Source: Limnobaculum allomyrinae (lineage in GTDB: Bacteria > Pseudomonadota > Gammaproteobacteria > Enterobacterales > Enterobacteriaceae). From it: 64,000 nt of DNA. This document shows positions 18,306 through 29,286 of this stretch, piece after piece; position 1 is the first letter of the stretch, and the number at the start of each line of letters is the position of its first letter. The position numbers and the translations under genes are program-made. Below the pieces are notes generated by a model. That model had not been told where the DNA came from and ran no database searches. It worked only from the letters and a program-made list of their open reading frames with translations. The stretch spans positions 382,575 through 446,574 of the forward strand of contig NZ_JADRCR010000002.1 of the NCBI RefSeq assembly GCF_016649425.1. Direction: 5' to 3'.

Positions 18306-19022
18306 ATGCAAACAACAGCACGCAATATAGTAGAAATCAACGCCCCTGTTTTAATGAGTTCTCAGGAAGAAGGGCAATACTTGCAATGCTATTTACCACT
18401 GGTAAAACGCATCGTAAATCAATTGGCTTATCAGGCCAATAGCGTTATGGATCGTCAGGATATGGAGCAGATAGCGTTGATGGGGCTGCTAGAAAGTCTG
18501 AGACGTTATGGCCGACCCGATGAACAATTTGCGGCTTATGCGGTACATCGGGTTAGAGGTGCCATTTTAGATGAACTTCGTCAACTTGACTGGCGCCCAC
18601 GCAGCCTGCGTCAGAAAACCCATCGACTAAATGACGCTATCAGAGAACTGGCTAAAACGTTGGGTAAGCAGCCGGATTTTGGAGAAATTTCAAATGCTTT
18701 AGGTATTTCCGCTCAGGAGTATCTGGAATATCAACTGCTGGAAGGCGCAAGAGCGATGGAGAGTCTGGATGAACTATTAATGCCGGAATCTTACTGTGAT
18801 GCTCTACAAAGCCGCTCTATTGAAGAGCAGGAAGTCACGCGAAGAATGTTTGTTGACGCCATTCGTTCGTTGGATGAAAAGGAGCAAATTATTTTACGCC
18901 TGTATTATCAGGAAGATATGAACCTGAAGGAAATTGCGCTGGTTATGGAGTTAACCGAGGCGCGTATCTGCCAGATAAATAAAAAGATATCTGAAAAAAT
19001 CAGACGTTTTTTCTATCAGTAG
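18306..19022 (+). CDS. FliA/LafS-like sigma-28 family RNA polymerase sigma factor
   Basis: The 238-residue protein has the full sigma-28 layout: region 2 (YLPLVKRIVNQLAY, MEQIALMGLLESLRRYG, VRGAILDELRQLDWRPRSLR), region 3 (LGKQPDFGEISNALGIS) and region 4 with the helix-turn-helix (LKEIALVMELTEARICQINKK). It would direct polymerase to flagellar class-3-type promoters. The length and motifs are intact. No flagellin, hook-associated or motor gene is next to it, in contrast to normal fliA (fliAZ) or lateral lafS loci. With the FlgM-like gene nearby, a LafS identity is favoured over the main FliA, but sequence comparison would be needed to decide. Confidence 0.85.
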   Translation: MQTTARNIVEINAPVLMSSQEEGQYLQCYLPLVKRIVNQLAYQANSVMDRQDMEQIALMGLLESLRRYGRPDEQFAAYAVHRVRGAILDELRQLDWRPRSLRQKTHRLNDAIRELAKTLGKQPDFGEISNALGISAQEYLEYQLLEGARAMESLDELLMPESYCDALQSRSIEEQEVTRRMFVDAIRSLDEKEQIILRLYYQEDMNLKEIALVMELTEARICQINKKISEKIRRFFYQ

Positions 19023-19072
19023 TTGTTATTCATTGCTTCATTTGGTGACGGGTATTTCGGCGAAAATTAAAA

Positions 19073-19103
19073 CAAACAGGCCAGCAATATGCTGGCCTGT
19101 TTG
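19073..19103. terminator. Bidirectional terminator between sigma gene and leuD
   Basis: CAAACAGGCCAGC (19073-19085) and GCTGGCCTGTTTG (19091-19103) form a perfect 13-bp stem with a 5-base loop between two convergent genes. Confidence 0.85.
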
Positions 19104-19124
19104 TTTCTGGTTTAATTCTATCAC

Positions 19125-19727
19125 TTACCGCAAAAACACCGGCTGTTTAGCCTCATAATCGCTGATAGCGTCATTATGCTGTAGCGTCAGACCGATACTA
19201 TCCAGACCATTAATCATGCAATGCTTACGGAAAGCATCGATACTGAATTCGTAGCGTTTACCACCGGCAATGACCTGCTGGTTTTCCAGATCGACAGTAA
19301 ATTCAACGCCTTCCTGGCTGGCGACCAGCTTAAACAGCTCATCGACTTCAGCTTCAGTTAAAATAACCGGTAACAGTTGGTTATTGAATGAGTTTCCGTA
19401 AAAAATATCAGCAAAACTTGGAGCAATAACCACTTTAAAGCCGTAATCGGTCAAAGCCCAGGGAGCATGCTCTCGCGAAGAGCCACAGCCAAAGTTTTCA
19501 CGGGCTAACAGAATTGACGCGCCTTTATAACGTGGCTTATTTAAAACAAAATCAGGATTTGGCTTTTGACCTGCATCGTCCAGAAAGCGCCAGTCGTTAA
19601 ACAGATGCTGACCAAAACCGGTACGGGTTACTTTTTGCAAAAACTGTTTAGGAATAATGGCATCGGTATCGACGTTTGCTGCATCTAACGGAACTACAAT
19701 GCCGGTATGTTGAGTAAATTTAGTCAT
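19125..19727 (-). CDS. leuD: Isopropylmalate isomerase small subunit LeuD
   Basis: LeuD pairs with LeuC to convert 2- to 3-isopropylmalate in leucine synthesis. The 200-residue product (E. coli 201) starts [20 protein letters not shown] and carries the swivel-domain motif [18 protein letters not shown]. It is the last gene of leuABCD, 12 bases after leuC. Confidence 0.98.
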   Translation of the reverse strand: MTKFTQHTGIVVPLDAANVDTDAIIPKQFLQKVTRTGFGQHLFNDWRFLDDAGQKPNPDFVLNKPRYKGASILLARENFGCGSSREHAPWALTDYGFKVVIAPSFADIFYGNSFNNQLLPVILTEAEVDELFKLVASQEGVEFTVDLENQQVIAGGKRYEFSIDAFRKHCMINGLDSIGLTLQHNDAISDYEAKQPVFLR

Positions 19728-19739
19728 GTTGTAGTCTCC

Positions 19740-21140
19740 TTAGCTCAGCTTGCGAATATCGGCAAAGTGACCGGCAATTGCTGCCGCTGCGGCCATTGCC
19801 GGGCTCACCAGATGAGTGCGTCCACCGCGGCCTTGACGGCCTTCAAAATTACGATTACTGGTTGATGCACAACGCTCTCCCGGTTCTAACCGGTCATTAT
19901 TCATCGCTAAACACATGGAACAACCGGGTAAACGCCACTCAAAACCCGCATCGATAAAGATCTTATCCAGACCTTCTGCTTCAGCCTGAGCTTTAACCGG
20001 GCCTGAGCCAGGCACGACCATCGCTACCACTCCAGCGGCAACTTTGCGGCCTTTAGCGATAGCGGCAGCAGCACGCAAATCTTCAATACGTGAGTTAGTG
20101 CATGATCCGATAAATACTTTATCAATGGCGATATCGGTCAGTTTGGCGCCCGCTTTCAAATCCATATAGGCCAGCGCTTTTTCTGCAGATGTACGTTCAA
20201 CAGGATCGCTGAAAGAAGCCGGATCGGGAATGCTTTGATCGATAGACATGACCTGGCCAGGGTTTGTTCCCCAGGTTACCTGTGGTGCGATATCGGCGGC
20301 ATTCAGAGTGACAACAGCATCAAATTTAGCGCCGTCATCAGATTTCAAGGTGCGCCAGTAATCGACGGCGGCATCCCATTGTTCTGCTTTAGGGGCAAAT
20401 TGACGACCTTTTACATAGTTAAATGTGGTGTCATCCGGAGCAACCAGACCTGCTTTAGCACCCATTTCAATCGCCATATTACACAGGGTCATACGGCCTT
20501 CCATGGACAGCGCCTCAATGGCTTTACCGCAGAATTCCACAACGTAGCCAGTACCACCGGCGTGACCAATTTTACCGATAATCACCAATACAATATCTTT
20601 AGCCGTAATGCCTTCGGCGGTATCACCCTGAACTTCAATTTTCATGGTTTTAGCACGCGCCTGTTTCAGGGTTTGGGTGGCTAAAACGTGCTCAACTTCA
20701 GAAGTACCAATACCAAAAGCCAGTGAGCCGAAAGCACCGTGGGTAGCAGTATGGGAATCGCCGCACACAATGGTCATGCCCGGCAGCGTCATACCTTGTT
20801 CCGGGCCAATAACGTGAACAATGCCCTGATAAGGATGGTTCAAATCGTATAAGGAAACGTTGAACTCTTTACAGTTCTTAATCAGTTCCTGCATTTGGAT
20901 ACGAGCCATCTCGCCGCAGGCATTAATGTCTTTGGTTTGCGTGGATACGTTATGATCCATGGTAGCAAACGTTTTTCCCGGTTGGCGTACCGGACGTTTC
21001 ATTGCCCGTAAACCATCAAAAGCTTGTGGTGATGTCACTTCATGCACCAAATGGCGGTCGATATACAACAATGGCGTTTCGTTCGGCGCTTCATACACTA
21101 CGTGGGCGTCGTACAATTTCTGATACAGTGTTTTAGCCAT
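19740..21140 (-). CDS. leuC: Isopropylmalate isomerase large subunit LeuC
   Basis: LeuC is the aconitase-family subunit that holds the [4Fe-4S] cluster. The 466-residue product has the E. coli length. Cluster cysteines are seen in FIGSCTNSR (near residue 347) and [10 protein letters not shown] (near 407). [14 protein letters not shown] near residue 126 is the family signature. It begins one base after the leuB stop codon. Confidence 0.98.
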   Translation of the reverse strand: MAKTLYQKLYDAHVVYEAPNETPLLYIDRHLVHEVTSPQAFDGLRAMKRPVRQPGKTFATMDHNVSTQTKDINACGEMARIQMQELIKNCKEFNVSLYDLNHPYQGIVHVIGPEQGMTLPGMTIVCGDSHTATHGAFGSLAFGIGTSEVEHVLATQTLKQARAKTMKIEVQGDTAEGITAKDIVLVIIGKIGHAGGTGYVVEFCGKAIEALSMEGRMTLCNMAIEMGAKAGLVAPDDTTFNYVKGRQFAPKAEQWDAAVDYWRTLKSDDGAKFDAVVTLNAADIAPQVTWGTNPGQVMSIDQSIPDPASFSDPVERTSAEKALAYMDLKAGAKLTDIAIDKVFIGSCTNSRIEDLRAAAAIAKGRKVAAGVVAMVVPGSGPVKAQAEAEGLDKIFIDAGFEWRLPGCSMCLAMNNDRLEPGERCASTSNRNFEGRQGRGGRTHLVSPAMAAAAAIAGHFADIRKLS

Positions 21141-21141
21141 T

Positions 21142-22293
<1,152 letters not shown>

Positions 22294-22313
22294 TTAAAAA
22301 TAAAACTTAAATA

Positions 22314-23867
22314 TTACTCGGCAGTTTGCGCCAGGCGTTGTTTTTGCACTTCCACCTGTTGAGCGCGCCAGATATGATTCAGTACGTGAACCAGCGCCTG
22401 AGCAGAAGATTCAACGATATCCGTTGCCAGGCCCACGCCGTGGAAACGACGCCCTTCATACTCAGCAACAATATCTACCTGACCTAAAGCATCTTTTCCC
22501 TGACCTTTCGCAGTTAATTGATACTTCACAATAGAAATAGGGTAGTCAGCAATGCGGTTAATCGCTTGATAGACCGCATCTACCGGGCCGTTGCCTGTTG
22601 CTGCTTCAGATTTGATTTCACCACCGCAAGCCAGACGAACAGAAGCGGTTGCCATCAGATTAGTACCAGACTGTACGCTGAAGTAATCCAGAGCGAAGTG
22701 ATCCTGCTCTTCCTGTTGTTTACGAATGAACACCAGTGCTTCTAAATCGTAATCAAAGACCTGGCCTTTTTTATCCGCCAGTTTCAGGAAGGCCGCGTAC
22801 AGATCGTCCAGAGAGTAATCATTTTCGCTATAACCCATGGCTTCCATACGGTGCTTCACTGCTGCGCGACCGGAGCGAGAGGTCAGGTTCAACTGCACCT
22901 GGCTAAAGCCGATAGATTCCGGGGTCATGATTTCATAGGTTTCGCGGTTTTTCAGCACGCCATCCTGATGAATACCGGAGGAGTGAGCGTAGGCATTAGA
23001 ACCAACCACCGCCTTATTGGCCGGAACAGGCATATTACACAACTGGCTAACCAACTGGCTGGTACGATAAATTTCCTGATGGTTAATATTGGTGTGCACG
23101 CCCATAATGTCCTGACGTACTTTAATCGCCATGATAACTTCTTCCAGTGCACAGTTACCCGCACGTTCACCAATGCCATTGATGGTACCTTCCACCTGAC
23201 GGGCTCCCGCCTGAACGGCAGTAATTGAGTTAGCTACCGACATGCCTAAATCATCGTGACAGTGCACGGACAGAATTGCTTTATCGATATTAGGTACGCG
23301 CTGATACAGGGTTTCGATGATATTGCCAAACTGGCGAGGTACGGTATAACCCACGGTGTCTGGAATATTAATGGTGGTGGCACCGGCATTAATGGCGGCT
23401 TCTACCACGCGACACAGGTTATCAATGGGAGTACGGCCAGCATCTTCACAGGAGAATTCAACGTCATCGGTGTAGTTACGGGCTCTTTTAACGGAACGTA
23501 CTGCCATTTCCATGACATCTTCAAAAGAACGCTTCAGTTTGGATTCGATATGCAGGGTGGAGGTGGCTAAAAAGACGTGAATACGGAAGGCTTCGGCTAC
23601 GCGCAAGGCTTCTGCTGCAACATCGATATCTTTATCGACGCAGCGCGCTAATGCACACACCCGGCTATTTTTGATCTGTCGGGCAATGCTTTGCACCGAT
23701 TCAAAATCACCGGGAGAAGAGACCGGGAAGCCAACTTCCATTACGTCTACGCCCATACGCTCTAATGCCATAGCGATCTGCATTTTTTCTTTTACACTCA
23801 GGCTTGCCTGCAAAGCCTGTTCGCCGTCTCGCAGGGTGGTATCAAAGATAATTACTTGCTGGCTCAT
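22314..23867 (-). CDS. leuA: 2-isopropylmalate synthase LeuA
   Basis: LeuA condenses acetyl-CoA with 2-oxoisovalerate, the first step of leucine synthesis, and is feedback-inhibited by leucine. The 517-residue protein (E. coli 523) has the catalytic barrel start [16 protein letters not shown], the metal site [13 protein letters not shown] and a C-terminal LeuA dimer/allosteric domain from about residue 390. It is the first structural gene of leuABCD and is preceded by a leader peptide and attenuator. Confidence 0.98.
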   Translation of the reverse strand: MSQQVIIFDTTLRDGEQALQASLSVKEKMQIAMALERMGVDVMEVGFPVSSPGDFESVQSIARQIKNSRVCALARCVDKDIDVAAEALRVAEAFRIHVFLATSTLHIESKLKRSFEDVMEMAVRSVKRARNYTDDVEFSCEDAGRTPIDNLCRVVEAAINAGATTINIPDTVGYTVPRQFGNIIETLYQRVPNIDKAILSVHCHDDLGMSVANSITAVQAGARQVEGTINGIGERAGNCALEEVIMAIKVRQDIMGVHTNINHQEIYRTSQLVSQLCNMPVPANKAVVGSNAYAHSSGIHQDGVLKNRETYEIMTPESIGFSQVQLNLTSRSGRAAVKHRMEAMGYSENDYSLDDLYAAFLKLADKKGQVFDYDLEALVFIRKQQEEQDHFALDYFSVQSGTNLMATASVRLACGGEIKSEAATGNGPVDAVYQAINRIADYPISIVKYQLTAKGQGKDALGQVDIVAEYEGRRFHGVGLATDIVESSAQALVHVLNHIWRAQQVEVQKQRLAQTAE

Positions 23868-23923
23868 ATTCCGTACCTTCTGTTTTGAAATCGTTTAATC
23901 GGGTTAAAACTTCCTGCGAGGCC

Positions 23924-23954
23924 AAAAAAAAACCCGCGCAGGTAGCGCGGGTTT
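23924..23954 (-). terminator. leu operon attenuator terminator
   Basis: On the minus strand AACCCGCGC pairs with GCGCGGGTT across a short loop and is followed by a run of nine T. It lies between leuL and leuA, as expected for transcription attenuation coupled to leucine-codon translation. Confidence 0.93.
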
Positions 23955-23976
23955 CTTGTGTCTTTTCTGAATCTAA

Positions 23977-24054
23977 TCAGTTCGTCTTCCACAAGCCAGC
24001 CGCGCAACAAGATGCGAGGAGGAGGAGGCTGAGAAAACGAATAGATGCAAACAT
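23977..24054 (-). CDS. leuL: leu operon leader peptide LeuL
   Basis: A 25-codon frame, too short for usual gene calls, reads MFASIRFLSLLLLASCCAAG then LWKTN. It holds six leucines, including four consecutive CTC codons at positions 10-13. Ribosome stalling there when charged leucyl-tRNA is scarce would prevent the downstream terminator from forming. E. coli LeuL (28 residues) also has four consecutive leucines. The start is 29 bases downstream of the proposed -10 nearest edge region and lies just after CTGAATCGC, so the leader is short. Confidence 0.9.
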   Translation of the reverse strand: MFASIRFLSLLLLASCCAAGLWKTN

Positions 24055-24096
24055 GCGATTCAGTACTCTTTATAAAAAATTCAGTAGTGGGGTAAA

Positions 24097-24125
24097 TTGA
24101 TACTGGATTGCTGAGTTGTTGTCAA
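24097..24125 (-). promoter_or_regulatory. leu operon promoter
   Basis: On the minus strand a consensus -35 TTGACA (24120-24125) is followed, after exactly 17 bases, by TATCAA (24097-24102) as -10. It lies about 43 bases upstream of the leuL start codon. Confidence 0.8.
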
Positions 24126-24297
24126 CGGTTGTTTTGTGTTTTAACTAAAAAATGTTCGGTAGTGGTAAGCAAAAAAGCTTGATGTGATGATTAACAGATT
24201 CTTTTTCCCCCTCTGATTACCTCTTTCTCTTTATAGCAACTACACTTACTAAAGTTGTGTGATTTATTGAACTTTCTTAGCATTATTAGGGGGATGT

Positions 24298-24684
24298 ATG
24301 AAGAAATGGTTAGTTGCGGCTATTGGTCTGACGGCACTGGCAACCAGCGCTCTTACTCTGGCGAATGAAGTTGAAGACCAGATGAAGCTGATTGCCAAGA
24401 ATTATCGTACTGTATTAAATACCGATTCACCTGATGAGTTTAAACAAGGTTTAGCCGCCATGAAGCAGGCGGCGCAAAAAGCGCAGCAGGGTACTCCCGA
24501 TAAGCTGGAAGGGCAGGCAGAAGATAGCGACAGTATGAAAGATTTTCGCCACGGTCTGGATACATTAATCGGTGAGATTGATGGGGCTACCGCTTTAGCC
24601 GATTCCGGGAAGTTTGATCAGGCCAAACAGGCAGCAGAACAGTTCAAACAAACCCGCGACCAGTACCATAAGAAGTATAAATAA
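24298..24684 (+). CDS. cybC: Periplasmic cytochrome b562
   Basis: This small periplasmic four-helix heme protein probably carries electrons, but its partner is unknown in E. coli. The 128-residue precursor has a signal peptide (22 residues, cut after TLA) leaving 106 residues, exactly the mature size of E. coli b562. The axial heme ligands are both conserved: Met7 in NEVEDQM and His102 in DQYHKKYK of the mature chain. MKDFRHGLDTLIGEID is a family signature. It is followed without gap by a membrane cytochrome b561, suggesting a two-gene electron-transfer unit. Confidence 0.95.
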   Translation: MKKWLVAAIGLTALATSALTLANEVEDQMKLIAKNYRTVLNTDSPDEFKQGLAAMKQAAQKAQQGTPDKLEGQAEDSDSMKDFRHGLDTLIGEIDGATALADSGKFDQAKQAAEQFKQTRDQYHKKYK

Positions 24685-25191
24685 ATGATTCAACGCTGGG
24701 ATTGGCTGGTCAGAACTACGCATTGGTGCGTTGCTTTAGGGTTTCTGATCAATCGACTGCATATTACCGAGCCGGGTAAAACGCTACATCAAATTGTGGG
24801 GTTAACCGTTGCTACGTTAGTCATTGTGCGTCTGATATGGGGAATGACAGCGGCAAAAGGGCCAGCACGTCTTTCGGCTATTATTCCCACTTTCTCAGCG
24901 ATACGTTTGCATCTGGAGGAGGTGCGTCAGCGTTCGGCTCACCGAACTCTGGGGCACAATCCGATTGGCGCTATCAGCATTTGGCTATTTTGGCTTTTGC
25001 TGCCATTAGTGGCTTTAACCGGATGGGCTCAGGATACGGTTTTGATGGATCGCTGGCCGGTAGATGAATGGCATTACTGGCTGATCAATTTTGTCACTGT
25101 TTTGGTTTGTTTACATATTTTGGCCGTAGTTGCTCTTTCTGTCTGGCTTAAACGTAATTTGATTACAGCGATGTTACCAGGCAAGCGCTAA
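24685..25191 (+). CDS. Cytochrome b561-family membrane protein
   Basis: The 168-residue protein has four membrane segments and histidines placed as in bacterial b561 (CybB-like): one in TTHWCVALGF, one in LHQIVGLTVA, and one in CLHILAVVAL near residue 142. Such proteins bind two b hemes and act as quinol or superoxide oxidoreductases. Its ATG immediately follows the TAA of cybC, so the pair is co-transcribed and b562 may be its periplasmic redox partner. It is related to, but may not be orthologous with, E. coli CybB. Confidence 0.88.
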   Translation: MIQRWDWLVRTTHWCVALGFLINRLHITEPGKTLHQIVGLTVATLVIVRLIWGMTAAKGPARLSAIIPTFSAIRLHLEEVRQRSAHRTLGHNPIGAISIWLFWLLLPLVALTGWAQDTVLMDRWPVDEWHYWLINFVTVLVCLHILAVVALSVWLKRNLITAMLPGKR

Positions 25192-25384
25192 CACACGTTT
25201 GCGACAATTCAACTTTTTTTATAAAAATTCGTCCTTTAGAACCCTGTTTCTAAGGGATTTTCCGCTTAAAATTTGCAAGCATTCACGCATATTTAGTTAA
25301 TTCTCATTGACCCACACTCGAGAAAATGTAGACTTCCCAACATAAAAATAGTGAACAGCTGTAAGCTGAAAATGAGAGTCATTT

Positions 25385-27184
25385 ATGAACCAAACACTCA
25401 GGCAATTTCACCCGGTTGGGCGTGTACAAGATCGTATCCAACAAAACCCAGGCAGAATTGCATTCAGAGAGTGGGATCAACATCAGGAAACGTCATTAAG
25501 CTGGCAGCAAATAGGTGAGCGTATTTCCCAAACCGCCAGAGCATTGTTAAGCACTGGTGTACAGGTTCAGGATCGTATCGCTATCTTTGCCAATAACAGC
25601 ATTAACTGGGCGATTACTGATTTATCTATTCTTCATTTACGCGCAATTGCGGTACCTATTTATTCCACCAACACGCCGATACAGTCCGCTTTTGTGATTA
25701 ATGATGCGCAGGTTAAAACGCTGTTTGTTGGCGCTCAGGCTCAAATGGATGCGGCATTAACTATCTGTGAACTTTGCCCTCAGCTTGAAAGAGTTATTGC
25801 GTTTGATAAAAGTATAGATCTGCGTGGGTGTGCCATTGCCATTCATTTAGATGATTTCTGTCAACGAGCTGATGATTGTCACATGGCCGAATTTCAGGCG
25901 CGTATTGACGCCCGTGATATCGATGATTTGTTTACGCTCATTTATACCTCTGGCACTACCGGTGAACCTAAAGGCGTGATGCTGGATTACCGCAATCTGG
26001 CGACTCAATTTTGCCTGCACGATGAGCGTTTAACCGTCAGTGCTGATGATGTCTCTTTAAGTTTTCTACCGTTATCCCATGTTTTTGAACGCGCGTGGAG
26101 CCTGTATGTGATGCATGCGGGTGCTCAAAATGTCTATTTACGTGATACCGCTTTAGTCCGTGAAGCCATGTCAGACGTGAAACCTACCGTGATGTGCGCG
26201 GTGCCGCGGTTTTATGAAAAAGTCTTCTCGGCTATTCATGACAAGGTTGCTCAGGCTCCATGGCATCGCCGTGCCTTATTCCATAGTGCGCTGTGGTGCG
26301 GTAAGCGTAAGTTCTGGTCTGCTCATCAGGGCAAAAAACTTAATCCATTGATGGCTGCGGGTCATCGTCTGGCCGATAAGCTGGTGCTGAAAAAATTACG
26401 TGGTGTATTGGGTGGGAATATTCGCTTTTTACCTGCGGCTGGTGCCAAACTGGACGACAACATTATCCTGTTCTTCCATGCGGTAGGACTGCATATTACC
26501 TACGGTTACGGTATGACCGAAACCTGCGCCACCGTATCCTGTTGGGAAGAGACCGGTTTTCGTTTTGGTTCCATTGGTCGCCCACTGCCGGGAGTTGATG
26601 TCCGTATTGGTGACGAAAATGAAATTCAGGTGCGTGGCCCGATTGTCATGCGCGGTTACTATAATCGTCCGGACGAGAGTGCAGCGGCATTCACTGCGGA
26701 TGGCTGGTTAAAAACCGGTGATGCCGGCATGTTGGATGAGTCTGGCAACCTGTTTATTACCGAGCGCATTAAAGATTTAATGAAGACGTCGTGCGGTAAA
26801 TATATTGCACCTCAGGTGATTGAAGGGGCGTTAGGACAAGATCGTTTTATCGATCAGATAGCCGTAGTAGCCGATGCCCGTAAATTTGTTTCTGCACTGA
26901 TTGTTCCCTGTTTTGTCAGTCTGGAAGAGTATGCCCGTTCCATGAATCTGATTTACAAAGATCGGATGGAGTTATTGCGCAATAGCCATATTGTGGAGCT
27001 GTTTGAACAGCGTCTGAATGATCTGCAAAAGGAGCTGGCGCGTTTTGAGCAGGTGAAGCGTTTTACGCTATTGCCTGATGCTTTCAGTATGGAGTTAGGT
27101 GAACTGACCCCGACGCTTAAACTGCGGCGTAAGGTGATACTTAACCGTTATCAGAATGAAATTGAGTTGATGTATAGGGAATAA
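25385..27184 (+). CDS. AMP-forming acyl-CoA synthetase (long-chain FACL type)
   Basis: The 599-residue enzyme is an ANL-superfamily ligase that activates a carboxylic acid with ATP and CoA. The P-loop LIYTSGTTGEPKGVML is near residue 185, YGYGMTETCATVS near 380 and the hinge region LKTGDAGMLDESGNLFITER near 445, followed by KDLMKTSCGKYIAPQVIE. The overall type (PVGRVQDRIQQNPGRIAFRE start, RGYYNRPDESAAAF) is closer to the long-chain FadD15-like branch than to E. coli FadD. It lies alone between cytochrome b561 and ilvI, where E. coli has leuO. Its substrate is not evident. Confidence 0.88.
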   Translation: MNQTLRQFHPVGRVQDRIQQNPGRIAFREWDQHQETSLSWQQIGERISQTARALLSTGVQVQDRIAIFANNSINWAITDLSILHLRAIAVPIYSTNTPIQSAFVINDAQVKTLFVGAQAQMDAALTICELCPQLERVIAFDKSIDLRGCAIAIHLDDFCQRADDCHMAEFQARIDARDIDDLFTLIYTSGTTGEPKGVMLDYRNLATQFCLHDERLTVSADDVSLSFLPLSHVFERAWSLYVMHAGAQNVYLRDTALVREAMSDVKPTVMCAVPRFYEKVFSAIHDKVAQAPWHRRALFHSALWCGKRKFWSAHQGKKLNPLMAAGHRLADKLVLKKLRGVLGGNIRFLPAAGAKLDDNIILFFHAVGLHITYGYGMTETCATVSCWEETGFRFGSIGRPLPGVDVRIGDENEIQVRGPIVMRGYYNRPDESAAAFTADGWLKTGDAGMLDESGNLFITERIKDLMKTSCGKYIAPQVIEGALGQDRFIDQIAVVADARKFVSALIVPCFVSLEEYARSMNLIYKDRMELLRNSHIVELFEQRLNDLQKELARFEQVKRFTLLPDAFSMELGELTPTLKLRRKVILNRYQNEIELMYRE

Positions 27185-27211
27185 GCAGTAGCGTGGGGTT
27201 TGCATATTTAT

Positions 27212-27241
27212 AAAGGCGCACATAGTGCGCCTTTGTTTTTT
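27212..27241 (+). terminator. Terminator after the acyl-CoA synthetase
   Basis: AAAGGCGCA (27212-27220) and TGCGCCTTT (27226-27234) form a 9-bp stem followed by GTTTTTT. Confidence 0.92.
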
Positions 27242-27565
27242 CTGATTTTTGTCTAATGTGTGGGTTTTTAATCGGAATACACCAGTGAAGAATGACCGAT
27301 TATTCTGCCGGTTATCGGCTTAATGGCTTGAAAAACTTTCTTTTTAATGATGAAAGAATGCTTTTGCCAGTATGAATATACGGCGGTATGGTAATAAGCT
27401 AAGCCTTGACTATCTTTTATGTGGTGTCTTGTGGCTGAACGATGTTAAGCGGGAAGTAACACACCAGCAGGTCAGACAAGAGTAATATCATGGGTAAAAC
27501 CCTGTATTTCGCCCTATGGCTTACCATCGCCAGAGAGCATAACAACAATAACCTGGAGGAAACCC
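27242..27565. other. Upstream region of ilvIH
   Basis: No gene is supported here. The region must carry the ilvIH promoter; in E. coli it is controlled by Lrp over a long upstream stretch. I see AT-rich segments compatible with that but could not define Lrp sites. A leader peptide rich in Ile, Val or Leu codons was not found. AACCTGGAGGAAACC before 27566 provides a very strong ribosome binding site. Confidence 0.45.
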
Positions 27566-29284
27566 ATGGAAACGTTATCCGGCGCTGAGATCGTTGTCCG
27601 ATCATTGATCGATCAGGGGGTTAAGCATGTATTTGGTTATCCGGGTGGAGCGGTGCTGGATATCTATGATGCACTGCATACGGTAGGTGGTATTGACCAC
27701 GTTCTGGTTCGTCATGAGCAAGCCGCCGTACATATGGCTGATGGTTTCGCCCGTGCAACAGGTGAAGTCGGTGTCGTACTGGTGACTTCCGGGCCTGGTG
27801 CCACTAATGCCATCACCGGTATTGCTACCGCGTATATGGATTCGATTCCCCTGGTAGTGCTATCCGGTCAGGTAGCGACCACGCTGATAGGTAATGATGC
27901 CTTTCAGGAGTGTGACATGGTGGGAATCTCCCGGCCGGTGGTAAAACATAGCTTTTTAGTTAAGCATGTAGAAGATATTCCTATGGTGCTAAAAAAAGCG
28001 TTCTATGTTGCCAGTACAGGACGTCCCGGGCCGGTAGTGGTCGATTTACCCAAGGATATTCTCAACCCGGCGATTAAGATCCCCTATTCTTATCCCGATC
28101 AAATCTCTATGCGTTCCTATAATCCAACAGTGCATGGACATCGGGGGCAAATTAAACGCGCTCTACAAATTCTACTGGAGGCGAAAAATCCGGTGGTGTA
28201 TGTGGGCGGTGGTGCTATTACTTCCGGTTGTGATGCGGAGTTGAAGGCATTGGTAGAAACGCTGAATCTACCAGTAGCCAGTTCATTGATGGGACTGGGT
28301 GCTTTTCCTTCAACGGATAAGCATTTCGTTGGTATGTTGGGGATGCACGGTACCTATGAAGCCAATATGACTATGCATCACTCCGATTTGATTTTCGCGG
28401 TAGGTGTGCGTTTTGATGACCGTACCACCAACAATTTGGCGAAGTATTGTCCGGGAGCTACGGTATTACATATTGATATTGACCCCACCTCAATTTCTAA
28501 AACAGTGAATGCTGATGTGCCTATCGTTGGTGATGCCAGACAGGTACTGACTCAGATGTTGGAACTGTTGAAACAGCGAGATCCAGCCCAAGGCTTTGAG
28601 AATCTGGATAGCTGGTGGCAGAGTATTGATGAATGGCGCGCTAAAAACTCACTGGCTTACGATCACAGCGGAGACCGGATTAAGCCACAGGCAGTTATTG
28701 AAGCCCTATACCGTTTAACTCAAGGCGATGCCTATGTTGCCTCTGACGTAGGGCAGCATCAGATGTTTGCTGCCTTGTACTATCCGTTTGATAAACCCCG
28801 TCGTTGGATTAATTCCGGTGGCCTTGGCACCATGGGCTTTGGCTTGCCTGCCGCGTTGGGCGTTAAGTTGGCATTACCAAGAGAAACGGTTATTTGTGTA
28901 ACTGGCGATGGCAGTATTCAAATGAATATTCAGGAACTGTCTACAGCATTGCAATACGATTTACCTGTCGTGGTGGTTAACCTGAATAACAAATTTCTGG
29001 GTATGGTAAAACAGTGGCAGGATCTGATTTATGCTGGTCGTCACTCCCACTCCTATATGGATTCGCTACCTGACTTTGTCAAACTGGCGGAAGCCTATGG
29101 TCATGTAGGGATCTCTATCAGTAAACCTGAAGAACTGGAAAGCAAACTGGCGGAAGCACTGGCAATTAAAAATCGCTTGGTGTTTGTTGATGTTGCCGTT
29201 GATGAAAGAGAACACGTCTATCCGATGCAAATTCGCGGCGGTGCAATGGACGAAATGTGGCTAAGCAGAACGGAGAGGAGCTGA
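27566..29284 (+). CDS. ilvI: Acetolactate synthase III large subunit IlvI
   Basis: IlvI catalyses the ThDP-dependent first common step of branched-chain amino acid synthesis. The 572-residue product (E. coli 574) begins [20 protein letters not shown] and shows the catalytic glutamate region [31 protein letters not shown] and the ThDP/metal site [15 protein letters not shown] with [14 protein letters not shown]. It forms an operon with ilvH, two bases downstream. Confidence 0.98.
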   Translation: METLSGAEIVVRSLIDQGVKHVFGYPGGAVLDIYDALHTVGGIDHVLVRHEQAAVHMADGFARATGEVGVVLVTSGPGATNAITGIATAYMDSIPLVVLSGQVATTLIGNDAFQECDMVGISRPVVKHSFLVKHVEDIPMVLKKAFYVASTGRPGPVVVDLPKDILNPAIKIPYSYPDQISMRSYNPTVHGHRGQIKRALQILLEAKNPVVYVGGGAITSGCDAELKALVETLNLPVASSLMGLGAFPSTDKHFVGMLGMHGTYEANMTMHHSDLIFAVGVRFDDRTTNNLAKYCPGATVLHIDIDPTSISKTVNADVPIVGDARQVLTQMLELLKQRDPAQGFENLDSWWQSIDEWRAKNSLAYDHSGDRIKPQAVIEALYRLTQGDAYVASDVGQHQMFAALYYPFDKPRRWINSGGLGTMGFGLPAALGVKLALPRETVICVTGDGSIQMNIQELSTALQYDLPVVVVNLNNKFLGMVKQWQDLIYAGRHSHSYMDSLPDFVKLAEAYGHVGISISKPEELESKLAEALAIKNRLVFVDVAVDEREHVYPMQIRGGAMDEMWLSRTERS

Positions 29285-29286
29285 TT

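Noticed and set aside
22952-23179. Second minus-strand frame inside leuA
   Set aside because: It is an alternative frame of leuA; the leuA protein is complete and conserved across the region.
27417-27605. Minus-strand frame overlapping the ilvI start
   Set aside because: It is antisense to the ilvI leader and start and has no recognisable features.
29257-29286. Upstream extension of ilvH
   Set aside because: It overlaps ilvI and the conserved N-terminus begins at ATG 29287 with its own ribosome binding site.
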